Position numbers and translations under genes: made by a program. 37,049 nt of DNA, taken from Gammaproteobacteria bacterium (GTDB lineage Bacteria; Pseudomonadota; Gammaproteobacteria; Pseudomonadales; Cellvibrionaceae). Positions 8,689 to 15,965 of this stretch are shown piece by piece. The DNA lies in the NCBI GenBank assembly GCA_021151625.1, contig JAGKWY010000056.1, positions 1 to 37,049 on the forward strand, in the 5' to 3' direction. Each line of letters starts with the position of its first letter. The first letter of the stretch is position 1. The notes under the pieces were generated by a model that saw nothing but the letters and a program-made list of their open reading frames with translations, had not been told where the DNA came from and searched no databases.

Positions 8689-9972
8689 GTGAAGCGTTTA
8701 ACTCTCTCGCTGGTAATAGTGGTGGTGTCGGCCGTTATTGGTTTGGGCTGGGGGATCGACCAGTGGTACAGCCAGCAACAGCCAGCGCTGGAGGATTCTG
8801 CGCTCAATGCCTATAAAAATGTGGGACGCGACCTGGCTATTTTAATTGACCAGCAGGGCGTGCAGGTTGAATGGGATGATTGGTTTGCCTTTTCTAATTT
8901 ACACCCGCAAGTCATCCCCTATGCAGAATTTCCCCTTCCAGAAAATCTGAAAAAAAATTTTGAACAGGGTGAAGCTTTGTTGCTTGAGTCAGGCGATCAA
9001 CTGAGCCTGAATTATTATCTCGCCAGTCAGGATCAGGTGTTGTCCTTAATGTTGCCCGATGAGTTGCGTCAGGAATCCAGCAGCTGGATTAATTGGCTAC
9101 TCACGTTTTTATTTTATGCCGGTGTGATTTTAATGGTGCTGGTGTGGTTGTATCCGCTATTGCGGCGCCTGGCGTTATTGCGCCGCACCGCGCAGGAATT
9201 TGGTGCGGGCAATTTACAGGCGCGCATTGCCGCCGATAAAAACTCCTACATCAATTCCATTGAAGTGGAATTCAATCGCATGGCGCAGCGCATCGAACAA
9301 TTAATCGCGGACAATAAATTATTATCGCGTGGGCTTTCACACGATTTGCGCACACCATTGGCGCGCTTGCGTTTTGGTTTGGATGTATTGGGTGAGGCGG
9401 AATTGCCATCCATGCAACAGCAGCAGCTGGCACATTTGAATCGCGATCTGGCGGCGATGGAAGCTTTGGTAGAAGCGCTGCTGAATTACGCGCGCCTGGA
9501 GCAAGCGCAAATTGCATTCCGACCAGAAGCCGTAGTTATTGCAGATTTTGTGCAACGCTTGCACGAGGAGTTTTATCGCGAGCAGGTTGAGTTGTTGCTC
9601 GCTCCGGCGGCCCTAACCGGTTATGGCCGGGTGGATACAGAATATCTGGCCATGTTGTTGCACAATCTGCTGCAAAACGCGTTGCGCTACGGGCGTGGGC
9701 GGGTGCGATTGAGTGTGGATCTGGTCGGGCAAGAGCTGTTGTTAGCGGTAGAGGATAATGGTCCGGGCGTAGCGCCGGAGGAGCGTGACAAGGTGCTCAA
9801 GCCTTTTTACCGCAGTAGCCATTTGGAAGCCGCTGATACCCGGCGCGGCCATGGCTTGGGGCTGGCGATTGTCGAGCGCATTGCGCAATGGCATGAAGCC
9901 GGGTTAATCCTTGGCGAGTCAGAAACCCTGGGGGGCCTAAAAGTCAGGCTTGTGCTTAAGCTCTACCATTAA
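8689..9972 (+). CDS. Sensor histidine kinase, RstB-like
   Basis: This 427-residue kinase starts at a GTG, 3 nt after the regulator stop. It has a first membrane segment (5-25), a short periplasmic domain (about 28-133), a second membrane segment (134-155), a HAMP domain (158-208) and the HisKA box LLSRGLSHDLRTPLARLRF with His218. The ATPase domain has N326 and N330, DNGPG (356-360) and GHGLGLAI (387-394). The small periplasmic loop and the order RR-HK fit RstB-type kinases. It probably phosphorylates the adjacent regulator. The stimulus is unknown; the receptor, MipA and DUF3019 products in the same operon are candidates for the sensed or controlled envelope process. No gene follows closely. 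Confidence 0.92.
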   Translation: MKRLTLSLVIVVVSAVIGLGWGIDQWYSQQQPALEDSALNAYKNVGRDLAILIDQQGVQVEWDDWFAFSNLHPQVIPYAEFPLPENLKKNFEQGEALLLESGDQLSLNYYLASQDQVLSLMLPDELRQESSSWINWLLTFLFYAGVILMVLVWLYPLLRRLALLRRTAQEFGAGNLQARIAADKNSYINSIEVEFNRMAQRIEQLIADNKLLSRGLSHDLRTPLARLRFGLDVLGEAELPSMQQQQLAHLNRDLAAMEALVEALLNYARLEQAQIAFRPEAVVIADFVQRLHEEFYREQVELLLAPAALTGYGRVDTEYLAMLLHNLLQNALRYGRGRVRLSVDLVGQELLLAVEDNGPGVAPEERDKVLKPFYRSSHLEAADTRRGHGLGLAIVERIAQWHEAGLILGESETLGGLKVRLVLKLYH

Positions 9973-10032
9973 CCTTTATATCTCTGCCTTTTGCCCCGCC
10001 GGTATTTAACTTCTTCCTCTTTCCAGTCAAAA

Positions 10033-10044
10033 GACAACGTTGTC
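10033..10044. promoter_or_regulatory. Perfect palindrome GACAACGTTGTC, LacI-type operator candidate
   Basis: A 12-bp perfect palindrome with central CG lies 218 bp upstream of the PEP-CTERM gene start and 60 bp after the kinase stop. The form GACAACGTTGTC resembles LacI-family operators, including the NagR-type GACARCGYTGTC core. No regulator gene is nearby, so assignment is by motif only. Confidence 0.4.
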
Positions 10045-10082
10045 GAAAGCCTTTACACTTGGCGCCGCTTTGATTTTCCTCC

Positions 10083-10098
10083 TGTGATGCAAATCACT
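10083..10098. promoter_or_regulatory. CRP-like site
   Basis: TGTGATGCAAATCACT matches the CRP/Vfr consensus TGTGA-N6-TCACA at 9 of 10 half-site bases. It lies 163 bp upstream of the GTG start at 10262. A TATAAAT at 10199-10205 could be the -10 element, with no clear -35, as expected for an activated promoter. The rest of 9973-10261 shows no convincing gene. Confidence 0.45.
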
Positions 10099-10261
10099 GT
10101 TTTCATTGGATCTTCCCAAAATGGTGCAGAAATTGCTGATTCACGCGCAACCCTAATGACCACTACTTCCAAAAAAGAACTCTCTTACATACAAATCTTA
10201 TAAATACAGTAAAAGCAGGGTTAAACCATTCATTAGGTCAAATCAACCAAAGGAAACCTCC

Positions 10262-11131
10262 GTGATTAAACAATTCATTAAATTAGCCACTGCAGCACTG
10301 GCTCTGGCATCTGCCCAGGTGTTTGCGCTGCCGGTGGATCTGGGTAATGCCAGCAATTACACCCTGCTGTCCCATGGCACCAACATCTGGTACGGCCAAC
10401 CCCTTTACGGCAACCTGGAGTTGGGTTCAGAGGCTGAAATCTATGGCAATGTGGGCGTGCGCAATACGCTCAACATGGCTCACGGTTCTGTGATCCATGG
10501 CGACGCGGATTTTGGTTCACTTACCCAAAACCCCGGTGCCAGTATTGATGGCGATAAAACTGTCCAGGGCGCTGGTTTCTGGGATGCGCTTTACGCCGAT
10601 CTCAAAGGTGCATCGCAAACTGCCAAAGCACTTACCGGTGTTAATGCCGGTTATATCAACACGACGCAAACTTTTAATCGCCAGGGCGATGTGTCGGTAT
10701 TTAATATTCTCGGCTTGAATTTAAGTGCGGGAAAAAGCCTGACCCTGAAAGGCAATGCCGACGATGTGTTTATCGTTAACGTAGATTTCTTTGGCTTTAT
10801 TCTTGGTGGCGGTGCTGCAATTATCCTCGATGGAATTTCTGCAGATAACGTGCTCTTCAATGTGCACGGTGTGTTGAATAATGGTCATGTGAATGTTGCT
10901 GCCGGCAGCATGCAAGGCACTTACATTGCACCGGACGGTTATTTCCAATTGGGTGATGGCTTGACCTTGAATGGCGTGCGCTTTTTGGGCGCAGGGATTT
11001 CCGGTAATTTACAAACTGTACACGGTATTACGCCACCAAAACCACCAGTCACTGTGCCAGAGCCATCAGCATTGTTATTGTTAGGTTTGGGCTTGATCGG
11101 TTTGGGTTTTGCTCGCCGTCGTAAAGTGTGA
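10262..11131 (+). CDS. PEP-CTERM exported protein with repetitive beta-rich body
   Basis: GTG at 10262 with an AGGAAACC ribosome site gives a signal peptide (residues 1-22, ending VFALP). The body has short repeating units rich in Gly, Asn and Asp (YGNLELGSEAEIYGNVGV, MAHGSVIHGDADFGSL, GKSLTLKGNADDVFIVNV), typical of beta-helical or ice-binding-like (DUF3494-type) folds. A Pro/Val linker leads to the PEP-CTERM tail (about 266-289): PEPSA, a hydrophobic helix, then ARRRKV. PEP-CTERM tails are recognised by exosortase in Gram-negative bacteria and sent to the cell surface or exopolysaccharide matrix; exosortase itself is not in this window. The gene stands alone between a regulatory region and a strong terminator. 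The exact function is unknown; adhesion or matrix binding is a guess. Confidence 0.85.
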   Translation: MIKQFIKLATAALALASAQVFALPVDLGNASNYTLLSHGTNIWYGQPLYGNLELGSEAEIYGNVGVRNTLNMAHGSVIHGDADFGSLTQNPGASIDGDKTVQGAGFWDALYADLKGASQTAKALTGVNAGYINTTQTFNRQGDVSVFNILGLNLSAGKSLTLKGNADDVFIVNVDFFGFILGGGAAIILDGISADNVLFNVHGVLNNGHVNVAAGSMQGTYIAPDGYFQLGDGLTLNGVRFLGAGISGNLQTVHGITPPKPPVTVPEPSALLLLGLGLIGLGFARRRKV

Positions 11132-11160
11132 TTGGCGTGAACGCAGTTTGTTTAGTTTAA

Positions 11161-11195
11161 AAAAATTAAGCCCGCATTATGCGGGCTTAATTTTT
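11161..11195. terminator. Bidirectional rho-independent terminator
   Basis: A perfect 15-bp stem (AAAAATTAAGCCCGC and its complement, loop ATTAT) has A and T tracts on both sides. It serves the PEP-CTERM gene (+) and the rhodanese gene (-). Confidence 0.9.
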
Positions 11196-11242
11196 TGGGC
11201 AGTAAATAAATAACGTTAAAAATTTAACTTCCATTTAAAGAG

Positions 11243-12052
11243 TTAAGCCTCTACTGGTGTGGTTGGGTGATTGCCCCATTCCGCCCAGGAACCGTGATAA
11301 CCGCGAATATTTAATCCCACCGCTTTCCCCACTAAATAAGTAAAGCCGGAGCGGTGATGACTTTGGCAGTGGGTGATAATGCGTTTATCGGCGGTCAGGC
11401 CAAGGTTCGCTAAATAATCGCGCGCATCAGTGCGAATGCGCAAGGAATTGTTGCGATCCATTAAATTAATCCAGTCGCAATTAATGGCGCCGGGCATATG
11501 GCCATTTTTTTGTGCAGTGACTCGTTCCCCTGAATATTCTTGTGGGCTGCGCGCATCCCAAACCACAAAATCCGCGCGATCCATTTCGCCAATAATATCG
11601 GGAATTTCAATAACCACTTTGGGGTCGAGCTTTACTTCCACTTTGGAAGGAGTAACCACCGGAATTTCTTGCGTCACTGATTGCCCGGATGCCAACCATG
11701 CGTGCAGGCCGCCATTTAAATAGGAGTAATGCTTATGGCCAATCGCATCCAGCGTCCAGATCATACGGCCAGCCCAGCCTCCGCCTTCATCGTCATACAC
11801 CACTACATGGGTATCGGGCGTTAAACCCAAAAACGAAAACACGCGATTTAATTTTTCTACCGCTGCAATTTTTCCCGGCACTGGCGGTTCAGCGGCGAGA
11901 ATTTTTTGTGGCGGTACATGGATGGCGCCATCGATATGGCCTTGCAAATAGGTTTGCTCGGCGCACATATCAATAATTAATAATTTGCTATTAATCGGTT
12001 GCGCTAGTAGTGCAGCAAGCTGTGTAGGTTCTATAACAAAAGGGAGTGCCAT
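11243..12052 (-). CDS. rhdA: RhdA-type thiosulfate sulfurtransferase (tandem rhodanese)
   Basis: The 269-residue protein has two rhodanese domains. The inactive N-terminal domain (about 10-125) includes YLQGHIDGAIHVP and VVYDDEGGGWAGRMIW. The C-terminal domain (about 150-265) carries the active loop CQSHHRSG with Cys229. The CQxHHR loop is that of Azotobacter RhdA and differs from the CGSGVT loop of 3-mercaptopyruvate sulfurtransferases, so thiosulfate or another persulfide donor is the likelier substrate. It moves sulfane sulfur to cyanide or thiol acceptors in the cytoplasm. There is no signal peptide. It is separated from rsgA upstream by a 123-bp spacer containing a palindromic repeat, so the two may not share a transcript. 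Confidence 0.88.
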   Translation of the reverse strand: MALPFVIEPTQLAALLAQPINSKLLIIDMCAEQTYLQGHIDGAIHVPPQKILAAEPPVPGKIAAVEKLNRVFSFLGLTPDTHVVVYDDEGGGWAGRMIWTLDAIGHKHYSYLNGGLHAWLASGQSVTQEIPVVTPSKVEVKLDPKVVIEIPDIIGEMDRADFVVWDARSPQEYSGERVTAQKNGHMPGAINCDWINLMDRNNSLRIRTDARDYLANLGLTADKRIITHCQSHHRSGFTYLVGKAVGLNIRGYHGSWAEWGNHPTTPVEA

Positions 12053-12079
12053 ATTTATATTCCTTCTGAAAATTGTAAA

Positions 12080-12177
12080 AAATCCCTCGGCTGCGCCGAC
12101 CCCCTTGACTACGCGTCCCGTTTCAAAGTGGGTTATTGCTCCCTCCCTTTACAAAAGGGAGGTTTGGGGAGGGATTT
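12080..12177. repeat. Palindromic intergenic repeat with inverted ends, reaching into the rsgA stop
   Basis: The spacer begins AAATCCCTC (12080-12088) and ends with its exact complement GAGGGATTT (12169-12177). A second perfect hairpin, CCTCCCTT / AAGGGAGG (12142-12162), lies inside. Ends, size (98 bp) and position fit a REP/MITE-like intergenic element. The last two bases of the element supply part of the rsgA stop codon (12176-12178). The inner hairpin may terminate rsgA transcription. Other copies cannot be checked here. Confidence 0.5.
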
Positions 12178-13195
12178 AGTTTTCGTTGAGCGTACGCAAA
12201 ATATAACGATAAGAACTCATGCGTGTTTCGCTGATCTGGCCTGCATCCAGTGCTTTTAAAATCGCGCAGCCAGGTTCGTGGCGGTGCGAGCAATCGCGAA
12301 ATTTGCAGTGACCGATAAACGGTTTGAATTCAATAAATCCATCCAGCACTTCGTCTTCATCCATATGCCATAAACCAAATTCACGAATACCGGGTGAATC
12401 AATCAAATGGCCGCCAGCGGGAAAATGCAGCAGCATGGCGCTGGTGGTGGTATGGGTGCCTTGTTGCCTTTCTGACAAATCACCCACGCGCAAGTTCGAT
12501 TCCGGCAGTAACGCATTAATTAATGACGATTTGCCTACACCCGACTGGCCCACAAACACACTGGTGTAATCTTTTAAATAATCGCGCAGTGAATCCAGGC
12601 CGTGATCGGTTTTGGTGGAGACCATCAATACGGTATAACCCAAGGCGCGATAGGTGTTTTCCAAATAAGTAACTTTTTCGCGCGTCGCGTCATCAATGCG
12701 GTCGATTTTATTAATAACTAACACAGGTTCCATTTCAATGGCGTTAGCGGCGACCAGATAGCGATCAATTAAATTGGCGTGCGGCTCAGGGTAGGGGGCA
12801 ACCACAATCATAATGCGGTCGATATTCGCGGCCACGGTTTTCATATCGCCGTGTGGATCGGGACGCTGCAGCGCAGAATCGCGCGGCATAACGGCGACTA
12901 CAACACCGGTCGGGTTGCCCGCGCGCCAGACCACTCGATCACCCGTCACCAGCGATCCCAAATTGCTGCGGAAATGGCAGCGCTGATGCTGGCCAGCATT
13001 CTCGCCCTCAACCGCCTCCACCACCACCTGGGTACCAAAGTGGGTGATGATCAGGCCGTGTTGCTCCGGCCCCAATTCTGTGTCATTCAAGTGTTCGTCG
13101 GCGATTTGGTCGCGCTTGGCCGCACGGGCGCTGCGCTCATCCTGGATTTTTTCGATGCGCCACTGTTGGCGGCGGGTCAGTTTGCGTTTGGACAT
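12176..13195 (-). CDS. rsgA: Small ribosomal subunit biogenesis GTPase RsgA
   Basis: This 339-residue circularly permuted GTPase is complete. A basic N-terminus (MSKRKLTRRQQWRIEKIQ) is followed by an OB fold (about 45-115), which contacts the 30S subunit. The GTPase motifs come in permuted order: NKID (162-165, G4), GQSGVGKSS (216-224, G1) and DSPG (266-269, G3). The C-terminal zinc finger has Cys297, Cys302, His304 and Cys310. RsgA acts late in 30S maturation and releases RbfA. In gammaproteobacteria it is typically divergent from orn. Here its start lies only 60 bp from an orn remnant, so the usual shared intergenic region has been altered. Its stop is at the edge of a palindromic repeat. 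Confidence 0.97.
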   Translation of the reverse strand: MSKRKLTRRQQWRIEKIQDERSARAAKRDQIADEHLNDTELGPEQHGLIITHFGTQVVVEAVEGENAGQHQRCHFRSNLGSLVTGDRVVWRAGNPTGVVVAVMPRDSALQRPDPHGDMKTVAANIDRIMIVVAPYPEPHANLIDRYLVAANAIEMEPVLVINKIDRIDDATREKVTYLENTYRALGYTVLMVSTKTDHGLDSLRDYLKDYTSVFVGQSGVGKSSLINALLPESNLRVGDLSERQQGTHTTTSAMLLHFPAGGHLIDSPGIREFGLWHMDEDEVLDGFIEFKPFIGHCKFRDCSHRHEPGCAILKALDAGQISETRMSSYRYILRTLNEN

Positions 13196-13255
13196 GCGTG
13201 GTTTTTCGGGTCCTGAATTGGCTAGCGGGCGATTTATGGTTTAGTCTGGCAAGCA

Positions 13256-13624
13256 TTGTGCCTGAACCAACACGGTAAATCCGGCCTTACCCAGCGCGTG
13301 CGTGAAAGCACCATCAGCGCGCAACAAGCTGAAGCGGAAACTATTAAATTCCTGGAGCAATGGGTACCCAAAGGCAAATCGCCCGTTTGCGGCAACTCCA
13401 TCTGCCAGGACCGCCGCTTTCTAGTGCGCGGCATGCCCAAGCTGGAAGACTATTTCCACTACCGCAATTTAGATGTAAGCACCGTAAAAGAACTCGCCCG
13501 CCGCTGGCGCCCCGACGTAATCGCCGGCGTGAAAAAATCCGGCGCACATTTAGCGCTGGATGACATCCGCGATTCAATCGCCGAATTGGTTCATTACCGC
13601 GAAACGTTTTTTAAGATGGAGTGA
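13256..13624 (+). pseudogene. orn: Oligoribonuclease remnant lacking its 5' third
   Basis: From codon 3 the translation runs LNQHGKSGLTQRVREST, then KFLEQWVPKGKSPVCGNSIC, QDRRFL, YFHYRNLDVSTVKELARRW and AHLALDDIRDSIAEL, which is the C-terminal two thirds of Orn (normal length about 180 residues). The Asp of SICQDRR, and the His and Asp of GAHLALDD, are present. The first 60-65 residues are absent, including the start WIDLEMTGL with the DxE pair that binds the catalytic metals. Upstream in frame a TAG at 13223-13225 blocks extension, no other frame shows the missing part, and rsgA begins at 13195. The nearest start is a TTG at 13256 without a ribosome site. A 3'-5' exonuclease of the DEDDh type could not work without DxE, so this is a broken gene or an assembly deletion. 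Confidence 0.8.
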
Positions 13625-13642
13625 TTTTTTTCGAGATAAAAT

Positions 13643-13664
13643 AAAGGCGCCGATTGGCGCCTTT
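13643..13664. terminator. Bidirectional terminator after the orn remnant
   Basis: A perfect 9-bp stem (AAAGGCGCC / GGCGCCTTT, loop GATT) is followed by TTGTTCTT on plus and preceded by A-rich sequence for the minus direction. It separates orn from the converging OmpH-like gene. Confidence 0.85.
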
Positions 13665-13684
13665 GTTCTTATTGTGACTTGCTT

Positions 13685-14386
13685 TTATTGGTGGTTATTT
13701 GCCGAAAGGTTAAGTTTTGTCTGAATATAGGCTTCAAGTGGAATTGTAATATCCAGCATCCCTTCATTCTTATCATAAATAACTGACTCTGGTTGTCTTA
13801 AAATAATCAAATCAAACTGGTTCTCTTTTGCGTAATCCGCTACATATTGACGCAAAATTCTTCTGCTATCTTGTTTTAACTTGCTAATGTAATCTGATCG
13901 CCTTTGGTGTAAATCCTCCTCATTTCCAATCATGGTGTTTATTTTAATAAATTCAGGTGTTTGGCGTTCTTCATTAATGCAGTCACGATATTTTTTGCTG
14001 GCCGTAAAGTTTAGATATTTTTCCCAGTCCCGATCTCTAATAATTTCTCCGTTTTTTCCAATTGCGAACTCTTTTTGGTTAGAGGGCTTCTTGATTTTTG
14101 ATGGAAGTGTTTTTTTGTCGCATATTTCTTCTGCAAATTTTGCTAGTGCTTGTTTAGATATTTCGAGCTCATTTATTCTTCTTTGGCGTTTTTTCTCATC
14201 AAAATTTAGTTCGCCAGGAAGTTTTGCAGTTTCCTCAATGTTGTTTTCTATAAGGCGATTTATATTATATGACTCAAAAGTTGCCCATCGGAAGTTGTGT
14301 GTTTTTCCTTGCCGACTATTTTCAGCATTAGATTTTACGCTGATTAGAGTGGATAGAAAGATGGTCATAATTAATGCTTTATTCAT
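13685..14386 (-). CDS. OmpH/Skp-like periplasmic protein (tentative)
   Basis: The 233-residue product has a signal peptide (1-21, ending SNA) and a long charged helical middle. The C-terminal part, SRRILRQYVADYAKENQFDLII followed by ESVIYDKNEGMLDITIPLEAYI, matches the end of OmpH/Skp chaperones (helix, then a 'GYDLVL... vlYa... DiT' pattern). Residues 60-175 would be the coiled arms, but they are interrupted by AIGKNGEIIRDRDWEKY and a Cys pair (Cys89, Cys136), which is unusual. Skp binds unfolded outer-membrane proteins in the periplasm. Genuine skp sits next to bamA; this one does not. The gene is clearly AT-rich against its neighbours, which suggests later acquisition. An unrelated secreted coiled-coil protein remains possible. 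Confidence 0.6.
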   Translation of the reverse strand: MNKALIMTIFLSTLISVKSNAENSRQGKTHNFRWATFESYNINRLIENNIEETAKLPGELNFDEKKRQRRINELEISKQALAKFAEEICDKKTLPSKIKKPSNQKEFAIGKNGEIIRDRDWEKYLNFTASKKYRDCINEERQTPEFIKINTMIGNEEDLHQRRSDYISKLKQDSRRILRQYVADYAKENQFDLIILRQPESVIYDKNEGMLDITIPLEAYIQTKLNLSANNHQ

Positions 14387-14572
14387 GTTGGTTTCCCTGC
14401 ATTTAGTGCTTTGATGTTTAATTTGGTAAGCTATTTATTGATAGGCGTCCTTGTGACACAGAATTGGATTCTTGGGTTTCACCCGAGCTACTGGTGTTTT
14501 GATAGGCACCAGATTGTGCCGTTAAGTTAACTACTATTGCAAGTGAGGCATCAATCGCAGCATTGGCAAGTC

Positions 14573-15736
14573 CTACCCCGCAAATACCTGAAACCCGCTC
14601 TTGCCATTTTTTTTCACTGTATACATAGCTTCATCGGCGTGTTGGAGTAATTGGGTGAGGTCGTTGCCGTGGCTGGGGTAGATGCTTACGCCGAGGCTTG
14701 CGCCCAGGTGGTAGATGTGTTGGTCGATAATAATATCGGCGCAGCACTGTTCCAGAATTTTATTGGCGATTTGGTTGGCGTGTTCGGCATGTTCGAGTTG
14801 TGTTGCTATCACCACAAATTCATCGCCGCCGATGCGTGCGCAAATATCGGTGCTGCGAGTGTGATCCAGCAGGCGTTTGGCAATCACTTTTAATACTTCG
14901 TCGCCCACTAAATGGCCGGCGGAGTCATTGATGGGTTTGAAATTATCCAGGTCGATATAAATCAACGCGAGCATTTGGTGTGGACGTGTTGCAAGTATTA
15001 GTGCCTGCTCAAACAAGGTGTTCATATAGCGCTTGTTATTCAGGCCGGTCAATGGGTCGTGGTAGGCCAAATCCAGTGCGTGTTGCTCTGCCTCTAGCAG
15101 GCGCTTTTGAAATTGCAGTAGCACTGCAGAAATCAGGGTGAGGTAAAGGAGTAACACCAGTGTGGTGCCCAGTAAAAAGCCCGGCACCAGCCAGCCACTG
15201 TAAAAATGCAGCAAAGGATAAGTTAACCAGTGAATGCCAAATGCAAAACAGATAACGGCGGTGGCCAGAAATACTGAGTGAGTCACCAATTGGCGCTCGC
15301 GATAGGCGATAACACCGAACAGAAATAAAATGCTGGTATTAAAAAAGCTAAAGCCAAAGGCGAATTGAATGCGGTCAATTACATTAAACCAATAGCACGC
15401 GATCCATAAAAAGCCGGCGATAATAAATAATGCGTAGCGGCGGGTGTAGTCAGATTTGTTTAGAAATTTAAATGCACCCAGCAATAAAAAATATTTTTCC
15501 AGCATAATAAAACTGGCATATACAATTTCCGTAAATTGCGATTCCATTAAGGGGCCGAGAATTAAAAGCGTGAGGCGCCCACACAAACCAAATAAAATGG
15601 CTACGGCCCAATAGCTGGCGCCCGGGTTAGTGCGAGGGATGCGGCTGAGCCAGGCAAGCAATACCGCAAACACAAAGTAGACGGTGGAGCCTATGATATG
15701 AACCGTGTCGAAGAGCGCCATAGTCAATCCGTGCAA
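14573..15736 (-). CDS. Membrane-bound diguanylate cyclase (GGDEF)
   Basis: The first about 208 residues contain seven hydrophobic segments (near 12-32, 40-62, 70-92, 100-118, 127-145, 152-173 and 183-208), a likely membrane sensor. A short linker (QKRLLEAEQHALDLAYHD) leads to the GGDEF domain starting DPLTGLNNKRY. The active site GGDEF is at 303-307. The inhibitory RxxD site (RSTD, 294-297) lies exactly five residues before it, so c-di-GMP feedback is expected. There is no EAL domain. Two starts are possible, at 15736 or at Met6 (15721). With the HD-GYP protein at 2745 this gives both synthesis and breakdown of c-di-GMP in the window, though they are not in one operon. Confidence 0.93.
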   Translation of the reverse strand: MHGLTMALFDTVHIIGSTVYFVFAVLLAWLSRIPRTNPGASYWAVAILFGLCGRLTLLILGPLMESQFTEIVYASFIMLEKYFLLLGAFKFLNKSDYTRRYALFIIAGFLWIACYWFNVIDRIQFAFGFSFFNTSILFLFGVIAYRERQLVTHSVFLATAVICFAFGIHWLTYPLLHFYSGWLVPGFLLGTTLVLLLYLTLISAVLLQFQKRLLEAEQHALDLAYHDPLTGLNNKRYMNTLFEQALILATRPHQMLALIYIDLDNFKPINDSAGHLVGDEVLKVIAKRLLDHTRSTDICARIGGDEFVVIATQLEHAEHANQIANKILEQCCADIIIDQHIYHLGASLGVSIYPSHGNDLTQLLQHADEAMYTVKKNGKSGFQVFAG

Positions 15737-15965
15737 GTGAGGGCTTATAAATCTCGGGTAGGCTTCTGCTCAATAGGATCTGGCCTTGCCGGCTACTGAC
15801 GGTGGCAAGGTTGCAAGAGAAGGTGTAAAAAGTATAGTTCGCCTGAATCATCTTCGTTTATACCCTCCTGTCATTGAAAAAATTCTTTTCAGATACAAAT
15901 AGCCTGTGATGCTGAAATGAGTGGCTGCTAGGATTGTGTATAGAACTCTGCCGCTGGGGAGCTGG

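Noticed and set aside
9991..10203. 70-codon plus-strand frame after the RstB-like kinase
   Set aside because: It lies in a promoter-like region with palindromes, has no ribosome site, and its translation has no protein-like pattern.
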